From Pseudomonadota bacterium (lineage in GTDB: Bacteria > Pseudomonadota > Gammaproteobacteria > Burkholderiales > Burkholderiaceae), in the NCBI GenBank assembly GCA_021783435.1, contig JAJXUC010000003.1:5068-69067 (forward strand): a DNA stretch of 64,000 nt, read 5' to 3'. The notes under the pieces are model-generated. The model saw nothing but the letters and a program-made list of their open reading frames with translations, made no database searches and was not told the origin of the DNA. Positions 8,003 to 24,247 of the stretch are shown here, piece by piece (position 1 is the stretch's first letter; the number at the start of each line of letters is the position of its first letter). Both the position numbers and the translations under genes were made by a program.

Positions 8003-10615
8003 ATGATGAATACAACCGAGACGACACCGAGCACCACACCGACATCACTCACTGCTTCTGCCAACGCGGCCGAGGTCTGTGCGTTGCAACTCGACATCGA
8101 CGGCATGAGCTGCGCCAGTTGCAGCAGCCGGGTGGAACGAGCGCTCAATGCCATGCCCGGGGTGCAAGCCACGGTCAACCTCGCCACCGAGCAGGCGCAG
8201 TTGCGCTTCGACCCGCGCCAGGTGCAGCCGCGGCAATTGGTGGACATCGTGCGCGACACCGGCTATGCGCCGCGTACTGCCGAGGCCACCTTGCTGGTGC
8301 AAGGCATGACCTGCGCCTCCTGCGTTGGCCGGGTGGAGCGCGCGCTGCAGGCCTTGCCCGGCGTGCTTGCAGCAAGTGTCAACCTGGCCACCGAGCGTGC
8401 CAGCGTGCACTACATCCCGGCCAACGTGCAGCCGGCCGCGCTGCTGCGCGCCGTGGCCGATGCCGGCTACGCCGCCAACCTGGCCGATGCCAACGGCGCC
8501 GCAGCCGCCGCTGATCAGGCCGAGCACAAGCAGCGCCAATTGCAGGCCATGCGCCGTGATGTCTGGCTGGCACTGGCGCTGGCTTTGCCGGTGCTGGTGC
8601 TGTCCATGGGCGGCATGGTCTGGCATGGTTTGATGACCGTGCTCGACGCCACGGCGCCCGCCGTCATTCCCAGGTTCTGGGACTGGGTGCAGGCCGCGCT
8701 CACCACGGCCGTGTTGTTCGGCCCCGGACGACGCTTTTTCCGGCCTGGTTGGGCGGCTTACCGGCATTTGTCACCTGACATGAACTCGCTCGTCGCCACG
8801 GGCGCCGGTGCGGCCTGGTTGTTCGGCATCGTGGTGCTGGCGGTCCCCGGCTTGCTGCCGCCGGATGCGCGCCATGTGTACTTCGACTCGGCCGCGGTGG
8901 TCATCGCCGCGGTGTTGTTCGGCAAGTATCTGGAGGAGGTGGCGAAGGGCCGGACGTCCGCTGCGATTCGCGCCCTGGCGCGGCTGCAAGCCAAGGATGC
9001 CAGGGTGCGCCGAGACGGCAACGAGCTGACCGTGCCCATCGCCGACGTGCAACAGGGCGATCTGGTCGTCGTGCGCCCAGGCGAGCGCCTGCCGGTGGAT
9101 GGCGAGGTGGTCGAAGGCGCCTCGCATGTGGACGAATCCATGCTCAGTGGCGAACCCATTCCAACCGCCAAACATCCGGGCGACAGCGTGCGCGCCGGCA
9201 CGGTCAATCAGCAGGGCATGCTGGCCGTGCGGGCCACTTCGGTGGGGCAGGGCACGGTGCTGGCGCAAATCATTCGGCTGGTGGAGCAGGCCCAAGGCGG
9301 CAAGTTGCCCATCCAGGGTTTGGCGGACCGCGTGGTGCGGGTGTTCACCCCGGCGGTGCTGCTGATCGCGCTGCTCAGTTTCATCGCCTGGCTCGTCGTC
9401 GGGCCGACGCCCGCCATCAGTCACGCCTTGCTCGCGGCCGTGGCCGTGCTGGTCGTGGCCTGTCCCTGTGCCATGGGCTTGGCCACGCCGGCAGCGATCA
9501 TGGTGGGCACCGGCCGTGCCGCTGAACTCGGCGTGTTGTTCCGCAAGGGCGAGGCGCTGGAGGCGCTGTCGAACGTGGACACGGTACTGCTCGACAAGAC
9601 CGGCACCGTCACCCTCGGTCGTCCCGCCCTCGGTGCCGTCTGGGCGTCACCGGGAACGCACGAGGCCGACGTGCTGCGCTGGGCGGCGGCGGTTGAGGCC
9701 ACTTCGGAACACCCGCTGGCACATGCCGTGCTGCAAGCCGCCACCGAGCGCGGCGCCTTGGTGCCAACAGCCGCAGAGTTCTCCGCGGTCGCCGGTTACG
9801 GCGCGCATGCCGAGGTCGAAGGCGCGAAAGTCGCTGTGGGCGCCTTGCGCTTCGCCACCCAACTCGGTATCGACCCCGGCCCCGCCGCAGCGGAAGTGGA
9901 ACGGCTGCAACGCGAGGGGCAAACAGCCGTGTTCGTCATGCGCGCCGGTCGGGTGGTCGGCGTGCTGGGGATCACCGACCCCATCAAGTCCGACGCTGTA
10001 GCGCTGGTGGCAGCGCTGCAGGCACGCAAGCTGCGGGTGGAACTCGTCACCGGCGACGCTGCGCGTACCGCGCAGGCCGTGGCGCGGCAACTCGGCATCA
10101 CCGCCGTGCATGCCGACGTGCTGCCCGCGGGCAAAGCCGACGTCGTCAAGGCTTTGCAGGCCCAGGGCCGGCGCGTGCTGTTCGTGGGTGACGGCATCAA
10201 CGACGCGCCCGCCCTGGCGCAGGCCGACGTGGGCATGGCGCTGGCCAGCGGCACCGACATCGCCATCGAGGCCGCCGACGTCACGCTCACCCGTGGCGAA
10301 CTCTCCGGCGTGCTCACCGCCCTGAACGCCGCGCGTCGCACACTCGACACCATACGCGGCAACCTGTTCTGGGCCTTCGCCTACAACGTGGTCCTCATCC
10401 CGATTGCCGCCGGCCTTGGCGCGCCCTGGGGCCTGCACCTCAACCCCATGTTGGCGGGCGTGGCCATGGGGCTGTCGTCCATCTTCGTGCTCGGCAACAG
10501 CCTGCGGCTCAAGCGCCTGAAGGCCTGGCAGTCAGCAGCGCCAAACCCTGGCATCAAGGCCAGGGCCGCACAGGCCGCCCGATCTTCCATCCCCGCGCGC
10601 AGATCGGTCCCTTGA
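8003..10615 (+). CDS. copA: Copper-exporting P1B-type ATPase (CopA)
   Basis: An 870-aa inner-membrane Cu(I) exporter. Two N-terminal heavy-metal-binding domains carry C37-A-S-C40 and C104-A-S-C107. Membrane helices follow, with the ion-path CPC motif at 487-489 in helix 6. Then come the phosphorylation site D531-KTGT, the nucleotide-binding SEHPLA motif, and the hinge [10 protein letters not shown]. The order and length are normal for CopA. The start at 8003 follows GGAAG, and a second Met lies one codon later. The gene begins 67 bp after the regulator and its stop overlaps the first possible start of the copZ-like frame. Confidence 0.95.
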   Translation: MMNTTETTPSTTPTSLTASANAAEVCALQLDIDGMSCASCSSRVERALNAMPGVQATVNLATEQAQLRFDPRQVQPRQLVDIVRDTGYAPRTAEATLLVQGMTCASCVGRVERALQALPGVLAASVNLATERASVHYIPANVQPAALLRAVADAGYAANLADANGAAAAADQAEHKQRQLQAMRRDVWLALALALPVLVLSMGGMVWHGLMTVLDATAPAVIPRFWDWVQAALTTAVLFGPGRRFFRPGWAAYRHLSPDMNSLVATGAGAAWLFGIVVLAVPGLLPPDARHVYFDSAAVVIAAVLFGKYLEEVAKGRTSAAIRALARLQAKDARVRRDGNELTVPIADVQQGDLVVVRPGERLPVDGEVVEGASHVDESMLSGEPIPTAKHPGDSVRAGTVNQQGMLAVRATSVGQGTVLAQIIRLVEQAQGGKLPIQGLADRVVRVFTPAVLLIALLSFIAWLVVGPTPAISHALLAAVAVLVVACPCAMGLATPAAIMVGTGRAAELGVLFRKGEALEALSNVDTVLLDKTGTVTLGRPALGAVWASPGTHEADVLRWAAAVEATSEHPLAHAVLQAATERGALVPTAAEFSAVAGYGAHAEVEGAKVAVGALRFATQLGIDPGPAAAEVERLQREGQTAVFVMRAGRVVGVLGITDPIKSDAVALVAALQARKLRVELVTGDAARTAQAVARQLGITAVHADVLPAGKADVVKALQAQGRRVLFVGDGINDAPALAQADVGMALASGTDIAIEAADVTLTRGELSGVLTALNAARRTLDTIRGNLFWAFAYNVVLIPIAAGLGAPWGLHLNPMLAGVAMGLSSIFVLGNSLRLKRLKAWQSAAPNPGIKARAAQAARSSIPARRSVP

Positions 10616-10671
10616 ATCCGGCCGATCGCGTTCGGCCCAAACCGCCCCCCAGTCCCACCAGGAGATCATCC

Positions 10672-10878
10672 ATGCAAACCACCACGCTTCAAGTCACCGG
10701 CATGAGTTGCCAGCATTGCGCCGCCGCCGTCACCAAATCCCTCAAGTCCGTGGTCGGTGTGCAAAGTGCCGAGGTCCATCTCGAGCAAGCCAGTGCCACA
10801 GTGACTGGCAGCGCATCCCCCCAAGCCCTGGTTGATGCCGTGGTGCGCGCCGGTTACACCGCCGCCATCCAGGCCTGA
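10672..10878 (+). CDS. copZ: CopZ-like heavy-metal chaperone, 68 aa
   Basis: A stand-alone heavy-metal-associated domain of 68 residues. It has the copper-binding motif MSCQHC near residue 12 and the usual ferredoxin-like pattern ending in VVRAGYTAAI. It probably binds Cu(I) in the cytoplasm and hands it to CopA or its regulator. The ATG at 10672 follows a strong AGGAGA site. A longer frame from 10612 adds an unrelated proline-rich leader. It is the last gene of the copper unit, 56 bp after copA. Confidence 0.9.
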   Translation: MQTTTLQVTGMSCQHCAAAVTKSLKSVVGVQSAEVHLEQASATVTGSASPQALVDAVVRAGYTAAIQA

Positions 10879-10969
10879 GTGCATCGCTGCCAGGCCCAGC
10901 GGGTAGCCCGGTCCCCGCTTGCACCCCACTACACTTCAGCGGGCCGCAAACAATGGCGCCTCGCCCCTG

Positions 10970-11046
10970 CTGCCCGTAGCTCAGCTGGATAGAGCAACGG
11001 CCTTCTAAGCCGTAGGTCACTGGTTCGAATCCAGTCGGGCAGGCCA
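10970..11046 (+). tRNA. tRNA-Arg (anticodon TCT)
   Basis: A complete 77-nt cloverleaf with an encoded CCA end. The acceptor CTGCCCG pairs with CGGGCAG, the T arm holds GGTTCGAATCC, and the anticodon TCT is at 11004-11006. It reads the rare AGA/AGG arginine codons. It lies between the copper unit and the end of the glycogen operon. Confidence 0.97.
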
Positions 11047-11123
11047 CGGCACTCCAGCCCGTGATGGGCGGCAATGGCCGGCAAAGGTCCGCGCAGGTCC
11101 GCAGCATCGACCGGCGCAGGGCT

Positions 11124-13607
11124 TCAGCGGCCAATGGGTTTGGCGTGCCAGATTTGCTCGGCGTATTCGGCGATGGTGCGGTCGGACGAGAAAGGGCCCA
11201 TGCCGGCCACATTGGTCAGGGCCTTCCTGGCCCAGTCGATGGGCGAGAGGTAGAGCGCGTCGACCCGTTCTTGCGTGGCGACGTAGCTGGCATAGTCGGC
11301 CAGCAGCATGTAGTGGTCGCCCCAGTTCACCAGCAGGTCGTAGATGTTCTGGTAGCGGTGCGGTTCCTCCGGGCTGAAGCGGCCGTCGCGGATGGCCGCG
11401 AGCACTTGCGCCAACTCGGGGTTGGCGTCGACGATGGCTTGGGGTTGGTACCCGGTCATGCGCAGATCGGTCACCTCGGTCGCGGTCATGCCGAAGATGA
11501 ACAGATTGTCGGCGCCGACGTTCTGCAGGATTTCGACATTGGCCCCGTCGAGTGTGCCGATGGTGAGAGCGCCGTTGACCGACAGCTTCATGTTGCCCGT
11601 GCCCGAGGCTTCGGTTCCGGCGGTGGAAATCTGCTCCGAGAGATCGGCTGCCGGGATCATCACCTCGGCCAGGCTGACGCTGTAGTTGGGCACGAACACC
11701 ACTTTCAGCAACTCGCCCACCCGCGGGTCATTGTTGATGGTCTTGGCCACGTCGTTGATGAGCTGGATGATGAGCTTGGCCATGCGGTAGGCCGAGGCCG
11801 CCTTGCCGGCGAAGAAGACCACGCGCGGCACGGTCACGCTGCCGGGCTGCTCCAGGATGCGCAGGTAGCGCGTGACGACGTGCAGCACGTTGAGCAACTG
11901 GCGCTTGTATTCGTGGATGCGCTTGACCTGGACGTCGAACAACGCGTCCACCGGAACCGCCATGTCCGCGTGGGTTTTCAGCCAGTCCGCCAGGCGCTGC
12001 TTGTTGCTGCGTTTGGCCTGCTGGAATCGGTGAATCAAGCCGACGTCGTTCAACAGCGGGCGCAGCTTGCCCAGTTGCGACAGATCGCGCCGCCAGGTCG
12101 GGCCGATGGTGTCGTCGAGCACGGAGGACAGGGCCGGATTGGCCAGCGCCAGCCAGCGGCGCTGGGTGATGCCGTTGGTTTTGTTGTTGAAGCGCTTGGG
12201 CCAGAGCTTGGCAAAGTCGGCAAAGATCGACTGTTGCATCAGTTCGGAATGCAGAGCCGAGACGCCGTTGACGGAGTGGCTGGCCAGCACTGCCAGGTAG
12301 GCCATGCGGATGGAACGGCCACCGGACTCGTTCACCAGCGACACGTGGCGCATCAGGTTGACATCGTGCCCGTGCTTTTGCGTGAGCTTGGTGAGGAAAT
12401 GGGCATTGATGTCGAGGATGATTTGCAGATGGCGCGGCAGCACGCGGCCGAGCATGTCGATCGGCCAGGTTTCCAGCGCTTCCTGCATGAGGGTGTGGTT
12501 GGTGTAGGAGAACACGCCCTGGCAGATGCGCCAGGCATCGTTCCAGGGAAGGTGATGCACGTCGAGAAACAGGCGCATCAACTCCGGAATGGCCAGCACC
12601 GGGTGGGTGTCGTTGAGGTGGATGGACACCTTGTCGCTGAACTGGTCGAAGGTCGTGTGCCTGTGCAGATAGCGGCGCATCAGATCCTGCACGCTGGCGC
12701 TGACGAAAAAATATTCCTGGTGCAAGCGCAGCTCGCGCCCGGCGTCGGTCGAGTCGTCCGGGTACAGCACGCGCGACACGTTTTCGGACTGGTTCTTCTT
12801 CTCCACCGCGGCGAGATAGTCGCCGCGATTGAAGGCGGACAGATTGATTTCCTCGGTTGCCTTCGCCGACCACAGCCGCAGTGTGTTCATGGCTTGGGTG
12901 CCGTAGCCCGGGATGATGGTGTCGTAAGCCATGGCTTCGACATCGTGGGTATCGAGCCAGGCGCACTGGTCGCCCAGTTTGACGACATGGCCGCCGTATT
13001 GCACGCGGTAGGTGACTTCGGGGCGCGCAAATTCCCAGGGATTACCGGCCGTGAGCCAATAGTCGGGAACCTCGACCTGATGACCCTGCACGATGGTCTG
13101 GCGGAACATGCCGTAGTCGTAGCGTATGCCGTAGCCATAACCAGGAATGCCCAAGGTGGCCATGGAGTCCAGAAAGCATGCGGCGAGGCGCCCGAGGCCG
13201 CCGTTGCCCAAGGCGGCGTCGGGCTCCAGGTCGGCGATGACATCCATGTCCACACCCAGTTCGGCCAGTGCCTGGCGCAGCACGGCGGTCATCTCCAGCG
13301 CGATCAGGGCGTTGCTGAACGTGCGGCCGATGAGGAACTCCATCGACAGGTAGTACACCTGCTTGGCGTCCTGGTCGATTTTGGCATGGGTGGTGGTCAT
13401 CCAGCGCTCGACCAGCAGATCGCGCACCGCGTAGGAGGCCGCATGCAGCCAGTCCACCGGCTGCGCCGCCTGCGGGTCTTTGCCGACGTTGAACATGAGC
13501 TTGTTGGCGATGGCCCGCTTGAGCGATGCCACATCGTGCGGCGTCGTGTCGTGCTCGAAGGGCACGGTTGCCGCGGTGGGAAAAGGCAGTGTGAGATCGG
13601 TGGTCAT
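11124..13607 (-). CDS. glgP: Glycogen/starch/alpha-glucan phosphorylase
   Basis: An 827-aa enzyme that releases glucose-1-phosphate from glycogen ends. It has the full phosphorylase fold. The N-terminal half carries [20 protein letters not shown] and the [11 protein letters not shown] segment. The C-terminal half carries the pyridoxal-phosphate site in [20 protein letters not shown], followed by [10 protein letters not shown]. The start at 13607 (MTTDLTLPF) gives the usual length. It is the last gene of the operon, 43 bp after glgA, so breakdown and synthesis are expressed together and control is probably at enzyme level. Confidence 0.97.
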   Translation of the reverse strand: MTTDLTLPFPTAATVPFEHDTTPHDVASLKRAIANKLMFNVGKDPQAAQPVDWLHAASYAVRDLLVERWMTTTHAKIDQDAKQVYYLSMEFLIGRTFSNALIALEMTAVLRQALAELGVDMDVIADLEPDAALGNGGLGRLAACFLDSMATLGIPGYGYGIRYDYGMFRQTIVQGHQVEVPDYWLTAGNPWEFARPEVTYRVQYGGHVVKLGDQCAWLDTHDVEAMAYDTIIPGYGTQAMNTLRLWSAKATEEINLSAFNRGDYLAAVEKKNQSENVSRVLYPDDSTDAGRELRLHQEYFFVSASVQDLMRRYLHRHTTFDQFSDKVSIHLNDTHPVLAIPELMRLFLDVHHLPWNDAWRICQGVFSYTNHTLMQEALETWPIDMLGRVLPRHLQIILDINAHFLTKLTQKHGHDVNLMRHVSLVNESGGRSIRMAYLAVLASHSVNGVSALHSELMQQSIFADFAKLWPKRFNNKTNGITQRRWLALANPALSSVLDDTIGPTWRRDLSQLGKLRPLLNDVGLIHRFQQAKRSNKQRLADWLKTHADMAVPVDALFDVQVKRIHEYKRQLLNVLHVVTRYLRILEQPGSVTVPRVVFFAGKAASAYRMAKLIIQLINDVAKTINNDPRVGELLKVVFVPNYSVSLAEVMIPAADLSEQISTAGTEASGTGNMKLSVNGALTIGTLDGANVEILQNVGADNLFIFGMTATEVTDLRMTGYQPQAIVDANPELAQVLAAIRDGRFSPEEPHRYQNIYDLLVNWGDHYMLLADYASYVATQERVDALYLSPIDWARKALTNVAGMGPFSSDRTIAEYAEQIWHAKPIGR

Positions 13608-13650
13608 AAGCAGCAGTACGGGGAAAATAAAAAGTGGGCGGCCGGGTGTC

Positions 13651-15132
13651 TCACGGATCCATCAAGGCCTGGTAGATGGTGGTGTAGTGTGTGGCGGCCC
13701 GGGTCCAACTGAAATTCTGGCGCATGCCGGTTTGCCGCACCCGCGCCCAGGCGCGGGGCTGCCGGTACAAGGCCAGTGCGCGGCGCACGGCATGCCGGTA
13801 GTCGGCTTCGGTGAAGGAAGCAAAGACTATGCCAGTGGCGGTGTGATCGGCCAATGTCGCCAGATCGGCGTCGACCACGGTGTCGGCCAGGCCGCCCACG
13901 GCCCGCACCAGCGGCAGACTGCCATACAGCAGGCCGTAGATCTGCGTGAGGCCGCAGGGCTCGAAGCGCGAGGGCACCAGGGTCACGTCGCTGCCGGAAA
14001 ATATGCGGTGGGCAAACAACTCGTCGTAGCCGAGGCGTACCGCGACCTGTCCCTCGTGCCGATGTGCAGCCTCGGTGAAAGCTTGTTCCAGTGCGTGCTC
14101 GCCGCTGCCCAGAACCAGCAACTGACCGCCGCCGCGGAGAATTTCATCGATCCCAGCCAGCACCAGGTTCAGTCCTTTTTGCTCGGTGAGTCGGCTGACC
14201 ACGGTGAACAGGGGTGCACCCTTGTCGATCTTCAGCCCGCATTCCTGCTGTAACGCGGCCTTGCAGCCGGCTTTGCCGGCCAGATGGTCGGCATCGAAGT
14301 GCTTGGTGATGTGGGCGTCCAGGGCGGGATTCCACACCGCGGCATCCACCGCGTTGAGAATGCCGCTGAGATCGCCGCGGCGGGCGCGTAGCAGGCCATC
14401 GAGGCCGAAGCCTTGCTCGGGTGTCTGGATTTCGCGGGCGTAGGTGGGGCTGACCGTGGTGATTTTGTCCGCGTAGCACAAGCCGGCCTTCATGAAGGAG
14501 ATCTGCCCATGAAACTCCAGGCCGTCGACCTGATAGGCGGCAGCCGGCAAACCCAGATCGCCGAAAAGTCGCGCATCGAACAGGCCCTGGTAGGCCAGGT
14601 TGTGCACGGTGTAGACGCATGGCACGCGCTTGACGCGGCCATCCGGCCAGTGCCTGAGGCAGGCCATGGCCAATGCGGCATGCCAGTCGTGTCCATGCAC
14701 CAACTGCGGCGCCCACGTCGCATCCAGGCCGTGGGCGAGATGCGCCGCCGCCCAGCCCAGCGCTGCAAAGCGCCGGTGGTTGTCGGCGTAGGGGCGGCGC
14801 TGCGCATCTTCGTAGGGGTTGCCGGGCCGCTCGAACAGGTCGGGTGCGTGCAGCACATAGGCATGGATCGGTTGCCTTGCTGCGTCGGGCACGGCTGGCA
14901 GCTTGCCCGCGAGCACCTGCACCGGGTGGCCCCAGGGCATGGTGAACTGGCCGATGGGCACGGCGTCGTGCAGACCGGCGATGATCGCGGGGAAGCCCGG
15001 CAGCAGCACCCGGACATCGCACCCTGCGGCGCCGAGCGCCGCAGGCAGGGCACCGGCGATGTCGGCCAGCCCGCCGGTCTTGAGAAGGGGGAAGATTTCG
15101 GCGCTGAGTTGCAGGATGCGCATGGTCGGCAT
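13651..15132 (-). CDS. glgA: Glycogen synthase (ADP-glucose type)
   Basis: A 493-aa GT5 glycosyltransferase that extends alpha-1,4-glucan from ADP-glucose. The ADP-glucose-binding motif [13 protein letters not shown] is near residue 18. The C-terminal domain carries the catalytic ExxxxxGL motif ([17 protein letters not shown]). The conserved start is [13 protein letters not shown]. Of three in-frame ATGs (15144, 15132, 15123) I chose 15132 because GAGGCGG lies at the right distance. The one at 15144 would overlap the glgC stop as ATGA and is also believable. Confidence 0.96.
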   Translation of the reverse strand: MPTMRILQLSAEIFPLLKTGGLADIAGALPAALGAAGCDVRVLLPGFPAIIAGLHDAVPIGQFTMPWGHPVQVLAGKLPAVPDAARQPIHAYVLHAPDLFERPGNPYEDAQRRPYADNHRRFAALGWAAAHLAHGLDATWAPQLVHGHDWHAALAMACLRHWPDGRVKRVPCVYTVHNLAYQGLFDARLFGDLGLPAAAYQVDGLEFHGQISFMKAGLCYADKITTVSPTYAREIQTPEQGFGLDGLLRARRGDLSGILNAVDAAVWNPALDAHITKHFDADHLAGKAGCKAALQQECGLKIDKGAPLFTVVSRLTEQKGLNLVLAGIDEILRGGGQLLVLGSGEHALEQAFTEAAHRHEGQVAVRLGYDELFAHRIFSGSDVTLVPSRFEPCGLTQIYGLLYGSLPLVRAVGGLADTVVDADLATLADHTATGIVFASFTEADYRHAVRRALALYRQPRAWARVRQTGMRQNFSWTRAATHYTTIYQALMDP

Positions 15133-15140
15133 GGCCCGCC

Positions 15141-16445
15141 TCATGCCTTGTTGAGCCGATCCAGCATCTCGCGCGTCACCAGGACCACGCCGTTGCTGGT
15201 GCGCTCGAAACGCGCGGCGTCGAGTTCCGGGTTCTCGCCGATCACCAGGTCGTCCGGCAGGACGCAGCCGCGGTCAACCACCACCTTGCTGATGCGGCAA
15301 CCCCGGCCCACCACGGTATCGGGTAGCAACACCGCCTGATCGATCTGGCAAAACGAGTCCACGCGAACATTGGAAAAGAGCACCGAATTGCTCACCATCG
15401 AGCCCGAGACGATGCAGCCGCCGGACACCATGATGTTGATGGCCTGGCCATGCCGGCCTTCGGCGTCCTGCACGAACTTGGCGGGGGGCAGCTGCATCTG
15501 GTTGGTCCAGATCGGCCATTCGGTGTCGTACAGATTGAGCTCGGGGGTGACCGAGGCCAGGTCGAGGTTCGCCTCCCAGAAGGAATCGATGGTGCCGACA
15601 TCGCGCCAATAGGGCTCGGCGCCCTGGGCCGCCGACACGCAGGACATGGAGAAGGGGTGCGCCAGGGTATGGCCGTCGCGCACGATGCGCGGAATCACGT
15701 CCTTGCCGAAATCGTGACTGGACGCGGTGTCGTTGATGTCCTCCTCCAGCAGCCTGTAGAGCACGCTGGCGTTGAACACGTAGATGCCCATGCTGGCCAG
15801 CGAGATGCCGTCGCGCCCGGGCATGGTCGGCGGGTTCTCGGGTTTTTCGACGAAGTCGATGATCCGCCGCTCCGCGTCGATGGCCATCACGCCAAACGCC
15901 GACGCCGTGGCGCGGGGTACCTCGATGCAGCCCACGGTGCAATCCGCGCCGGTTTCGACATGGTCCTTGAGCATCAGGGAATAGTCCATCTTGTAGACGT
16001 GATCGCCCGCCAGCACGACGATGTACTCGGGTTTGGACGACTGGATGATGTCCAGATTCTGGTAGATCGCATCGGCCGTGCCGCGATACCAATGTTCCTC
16101 GTTGATGCGCTGCTGCGCGGGCAGAAGATCGACCATCTCGTTGAGCTCGGCGCGCAGGAAGCTCCAGCCGCGCTGCAAATGCCGCAGCAGCGAATGGGAT
16201 TTGTACTGGGTGATCACACCGATGCGGCGGATGCCGGAATTGACGCAATTCGACAGCGCGAAATCGATGATGCGGAACTTGCCGCCGAAATACACGGCCG
16301 GCTTGGCGCGCTTGTCGGTCAACTGCTTCAGCCGCGAACCTCGCCCGCCCGCAAGCACGAGCGCAATCGAGCGCCGCACCAGCATGTGCGGCTGCATCTG
16401 GCGATCCGGGATCGTCGTCGGGCTGGCATCCTTGTCCTGGCTCAT
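15141..16445 (-). CDS. glgC: Glucose-1-phosphate adenylyltransferase (ADP-glucose pyrophosphorylase)
   Basis: A 434-aa enzyme making ADP-glucose from ATP and glucose-1-phosphate, the committed step of bacterial glycogen synthesis. It has the nucleotide-binding loop [19 protein letters not shown], the [15 protein letters not shown] segment, [12 protein letters not shown], and a C-terminal left-handed helix domain. The family is allosterically regulated by glycolytic intermediates; which effector applies cannot be read here. A strong AAGGAGA precedes the ATG. The gene starts 60 bp after pgm, the largest gap in the operon, and overlaps glgA. Confidence 0.97.
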   Translation of the reverse strand: MSQDKDASPTTIPDRQMQPHMLVRRSIALVLAGGRGSRLKQLTDKRAKPAVYFGGKFRIIDFALSNCVNSGIRRIGVITQYKSHSLLRHLQRGWSFLRAELNEMVDLLPAQQRINEEHWYRGTADAIYQNLDIIQSSKPEYIVVLAGDHVYKMDYSLMLKDHVETGADCTVGCIEVPRATASAFGVMAIDAERRIIDFVEKPENPPTMPGRDGISLASMGIYVFNASVLYRLLEEDINDTASSHDFGKDVIPRIVRDGHTLAHPFSMSCVSAAQGAEPYWRDVGTIDSFWEANLDLASVTPELNLYDTEWPIWTNQMQLPPAKFVQDAEGRHGQAINIMVSGGCIVSGSMVSNSVLFSNVRVDSFCQIDQAVLLPDTVVGRGCRISKVVVDRGCVLPDDLVIGENPELDAARFERTSNGVVLVTREMLDRLNKA

Positions 16446-16505
16446 CGTGGTCTCCTTGGTTGTGGTTCGAGATGCGAGGTTTCAAAGCACGGCTGCAACT
16501 GCGGT

Positions 16506-20289
<3,784 letters not shown>

Positions 20290-20293
<4 letters not shown>

Positions 20294-22485
20294 GCGGAGG
20301 GCCGGAGGATGAGGCAGGCCAGCGGGGGCAGGGTCAAGTGCAGGGAAAAGGGTCGTTGATGCGCAAACACCGGCTCGGCGCTGCCGAGGGCAAGCTCGAT
20401 GCCGGAGCCGCCATACACCGGGTCGTCGGTGTTGAGCAGAACCTCCCAGCGCCCGGGCTGCGGCACACCGATGCGGTAGGCGCGGCGCGGCTCGGGGGTG
20501 AAGTTGCACAGGACGACGAACTTGCTGCCATCTTGCGCGCCACGCACAAATGCCAGCACCGACTGCGTCGCGTCGTCGTGGGTGATCCACTCGAAGCCGC
20601 CGCTCAGGTGGTCGAGCTGGTGCAGCGGGGGGTGCGCGCGGTAGGTCAGGTTCAGGTCGCGAACCAGACGCTGGACGCCCTGGTTCGGAGCGCGCTGCAG
20701 CGCGTCCCAGTCCAGGCTGGCGTCGGCCTGCCATTCCCACGCCTGGGCAAACTCGTTGCCCATGAACAGCAGCTTCTTGCCGGGGTGGCTGAACATATAG
20801 CCGAGATAGGCGCGCAGGTTGGCGAACCGCTGCCAGGGGTCGCCCGGCATTTTGGCGAGCAGCGAACCTTTTCCATGCACCACCTCGTCGTGCGACAGCG
20901 GCAGCACGAAGTTCTCGTCGAACGCATAGACCATGCTGAAGGTGAGTTCGTCGTGATGATGCCGTCGGTGGATGGGGTCGCGCTGCACGTAGCTCAGGCT
21001 GTCGTGCATCCAGCCCATATTCCACTTGTAGTGAAAGCCCAGGCCGCCGCCTTGCAAGTCGTCGCTCGGCGGCCGGCTGACGCCGGGGAAGGCGGTGGAC
21101 TCTTCGGCGATGGTGATGGCCCCGGGGCGCTGCACGCCCACGGTGTGGTTCATGCGCCGCAGAAACGCGATGGCCTCCAGGTTCTCCCGTCCGCCGAAGC
21201 GGTTGGGCACCCATTCGCCGGGCGGGCGGCTGTAGTCGCGGTAGAGCATGGAAGCCACGGCGTCCACCCGCAGGCCGTCGATGTTGAAACGCTCCAGCCA
21301 GTAGAGCGCGTTGGCCACCAAGAAGTTACGCACCTCGGTGCGGCCGAAGTTGTAGATGAGCGTGTTCCAGTCGCGGTGGAAGCCTTCGCGCGGGTCGGCG
21401 TATTCGTACAGATGGGTCCCGTCGAAATTGGCCAGGCCGTGAGCGTCGGACGGGAAGTGCGCGGGCACCCAGTCGAGAATCACGCCGAGGCCCGCGGCAT
21501 GCGCGGCATCGACGAAGACCTGAAAGTCTTCCGGCGTGCCATGACGCGACGTGGGCGCGAACAGGCTGATGGGCTGATAGCCCCAGGAACCGTCGAACGG
21601 ATACTCGCTCACCGGCAGCAGCTCGAGGTGGGTGAAGCCCATGTCGCGGGCGTAGGGCACCAGGGTGTCGGCCAGTTCGCGGTAGCTCAGCCACTGCCAG
21701 CCTTCGCGTTTGCGCCACGAGCCGAGATGCACTTCGTAAATGCTGATGGCCCGCCCGAATGCGTTGGCTTGCGCCATCTCGGGGCGCAGCGCGTGCATCG
21801 GCGGCAGCCCCTGCACGATGCTGGCGGTGTTGGGGCGCAGCTCGCTGCGAAAGGCGAAGGGGTCGGCCTTGAGCAGCCGTTCTTCCGCCTGCGTCAGGAT
21901 TTCGAATTTATACAGATCACCCGCGACGACGCCGGGCAGGAACAGTTCCCACACGCCGCATTCACGCCGCAGCCGCATGGGGTGGCGGCGGCCGTCCCAC
22001 TGGTTGAATGCGCCCACCACCGACACGCGCTTCGCGTTTGGCGCCCAGACGGCGAAGCGCGCACCCGCCACGCCAAGCATCGCACCCGGGTGCGCGCCAA
22101 GGCATTCGTAGGGGCGCAGATGCGTGCCTTCGGCCAGCAGCCACACGTCCATGTCGCCGAGCACGGGAGGAAAACGATAGGGGTCCTCCAGGTCCGTGAT
22201 CCAGGGCGGATCGCCCGCCTGCAAGGGGGGCCAGGTCACGCGCAACCGGTAGTCGAAGGGCTTGCGCCGCCGCCCCATGCGCGCGCTGAACAGGGCGGTT
22301 TCGCCCAGCCGCTCGAGTGGGGCAACGGCCATGCCGCTGTCCCGTTCGACCACATCCACCGCCAGCGCGCCGGGCAGCAGCGCCTGAACCCACAAGGCGG
22401 TTCCCCGGGCGTGCATGCCCAGCACGCCGAAGGGGTCGGGATGGCGCCCCTGGGACAGGTCGGCGATGTCGAGGTCGGTCAGCAT
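20290..22485 (-). CDS. glgB: 1,4-alpha-glucan branching enzyme
   Basis: A 731-aa GH13 enzyme that creates alpha-1,6 branches. Two N-terminal beta-sandwich regions (the second with [19 protein letters not shown]) precede the barrel. The catalytic residues are in [16 protein letters not shown] (Asp) and [14 protein letters not shown] (Glu), and in [15 protein letters not shown] (third acid). The WGYQP and [14 protein letters not shown] motifs are also in place. The ATG at 22485 gives the normal family start; the gene overlaps malQ by 7 bp upstream and glgX by 4 bp downstream, so translation is probably coupled. Confidence 0.97.
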
Positions 22486-24020
22486 GGGGCGGTTTCCATC
22501 ACGGGCAGGCGTGCGTACACATGACAAAAACGGGCCAGGCCATCGGCGTGCAGCGGCTGCACCTGACTCCAACGGAAGCGCCAGGACCAGTTGCCCTGCG
22601 GCGTGCCGGGCGTGTTCATGCGATGAGCGCCCGGCAGCCGCAGCACGTCCTGCATGGCATGTATGGCCAGATCTGCCACGCTGGCGCAGGCCGTGCGAAT
22701 CAAGGTCCAGCTGATGTCCTGGCCGTCGCAGGCCAGATACTCGCGCAGGTGATGGCGTATGCGCTCTGGCGCCGATTCCCACCAGCCCTGGGAGGTGTCG
22801 TTGTCATGGGTTCCGGGGTACACCACGGTGTCGTGCTCGTAGTTGTGCGGCAGGTAGGTGTTCTTGCCGCCATCGTCGTCACCCCAGGCGAAGTGCAGGA
22901 CACGCATGCCGGGGAAGCCGAAAGCCTTGCGCAGCGCAACGACGGCGGGCGTGATGACACCGAGATCTTCGGCAATGATGGGCAAGGGGCCCAGCGCATC
23001 GGACACGGCCTTGAACAGCGCCGCTCCGGGGGCAGGAACCCATTGGCCGTGGATGGCATGGGGTTCCGAGGCGGGAATCTCCCAGCAGCTCTCGAAGCCG
23101 CGGAAGTGGTCCACGCGCAGCAGATCGACCAGCTCGAACGTCACCCGCAGCCGCGCAATCCACCACTGAAACTGCTCGGCTTCATGCGCAGACCAGCGGT
23201 AGATGGGGTTGCCCCAGCGCTGCCCGGTGTCGCTGAATGCATCGGGCGGTACACCGGCGACCACCGTGGGGTTGCCCTGCCCGTCGAGTTGGAACAAGTC
23301 GGGCCGGGCCCAGACGTCGGCGCTGTTGAGCGCAATGAACATGGGCATGTCGCCCACCAGCCTCACCTTGCGCGCATGGGCATAGGCGCGAAGCCGGCTC
23401 CATTGCCGGAAGAAGCACCACTGGCTGAACTGCCAGAAGGCGATGCGCTCGGCATGGTCGGCGGCGGCCTGTGCCAGGGCCTCGGCATCACGCCAGGCCA
23501 GGGGGGCATCCCATGTGTTCCACATGCGGCCGCCGAAGTGCTCGCTGAACGTCATGAACAGGGCGTAGTCGTCGAGCCAATCGGCCTGCCGGGTGCAGAA
23601 GGCGGCGAAGTCCGCTCGCTCCTCCGGCGAGGCCAGGGACTGGAACCTGGCGGCGGCGCGCGCGAGGCGCTCCATGCGGAAGGGAATGACCACGTCGAAA
23701 TGCACATGCGTGTCGTGCAAGCCGTCCACCGGGACGAGATCGGCGGCGCTGAGCCAGCCGCGTTGCTCCAGTTCGGCCAGATCGATCAGCAGCACATTGC
23801 CGGCGAACGCCGAGCTGCCCATGTACGGCGAGTTGCCCAGGCCGATCCCACCCAGCGGGAGAAACTGCCAGAGGGTTTGGCGCCCGAGCGCCAGCCAATC
23901 GATGAAGTGGTAGGCCGAGGGGCCCAGATCGCCGCTGCCATGCGGGCCGGGCAAGGACGTAAGGTGCAGGAGCACGCCACTGGCCCGTGGAAATCGCGTC
24001 GTTGTTGTGCTCGGGGTCAT
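22479..24020 (-). CDS. malQ: 4-alpha-glucanotransferase (amylomaltase)
   Basis: A 513-aa GH77 enzyme that transfers maltodextrin segments and recycles the short glucans released by GlgX and GlgP. Catalytic residues sit in [14 protein letters not shown] (nucleophile Asp), [14 protein letters not shown] (acid Glu) and [14 protein letters not shown] (third Asp). The N-terminus is the typical [20 protein letters not shown]. The start at 24020 is chosen by this conserved start; the frame remains open upstream into sequence without similarity. It is the first gene of the seven-gene operon, so the operon promoter should lie in the 299-bp divergent gap; no clear sigma70 boxes are seen on the minus strand. 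Confidence 0.95.
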   Translation of the reverse strand: MTPSTTTTRFPRASGVLLHLTSLPGPHGSGDLGPSAYHFIDWLALGRQTLWQFLPLGGIGLGNSPYMGSSAFAGNVLLIDLAELEQRGWLSAADLVPVDGLHDTHVHFDVVIPFRMERLARAAARFQSLASPEERADFAAFCTRQADWLDDYALFMTFSEHFGGRMWNTWDAPLAWRDAEALAQAAADHAERIAFWQFSQWCFFRQWSRLRAYAHARKVRLVGDMPMFIALNSADVWARPDLFQLDGQGNPTVVAGVPPDAFSDTGQRWGNPIYRWSAHEAEQFQWWIARLRVTFELVDLLRVDHFRGFESCWEIPASEPHAIHGQWVPAPGAALFKAVSDALGPLPIIAEDLGVITPAVVALRKAFGFPGMRVLHFAWGDDDGGKNTYLPHNYEHDTVVYPGTHDNDTSQGWWESAPERIRHHLREYLACDGQDISWTLIRTACASVADLAIHAMQDVLRLPGAHRMNTPGTPQGNWSWRFRWSQVQPLHADGLARFCHVYARLPVMETAPC

Positions 24021-24227
24021 GGTCTGATCGGGTTGGGGACACACGATGCAAAAACGGCTGAGCGCGCCCGGCGCGACATGCTGGGTGCTTGAGTCTGCGC
24101 GATGTTGTTGATGACGCAATGAGTGTAAGGACAATGTGTGATGAATGGGGTGAATCGGGCGCCGCTTGCGGCCCAGGCCGTCCGCTGGCATCGGCACACG
24201 GCCATTCTCCGGAGATGTCGAATCGTG

Positions 24228-24247
24228 AATAGAACGATCGTTCGATT
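24228..24247. promoter_or_regulatory. Palindromic operator candidate upstream of ETF-QO
   Basis: GAACGATCGTTC at 24232-24243 is a perfect 12-bp palindrome. Outside one mismatch it extends to a 20-bp near-palindrome with AAT and ATT ends. It overlaps the putative -35 box of the ETF-QO promoter. Palindromes of this form are typical for TetR-family repressors, several of which control fatty-acid or branched-chain acyl-CoA oxidation in beta-proteobacteria; the identity of the regulator is inferred. It could also affect the divergent malQ operon. Confidence 0.5.

Noticed and set aside
11061..13712. 883-codon plus-strand open frame opposite glgP
   Set aside because: Antisense shadow of glycogen phosphorylase, with no recognisable domain.
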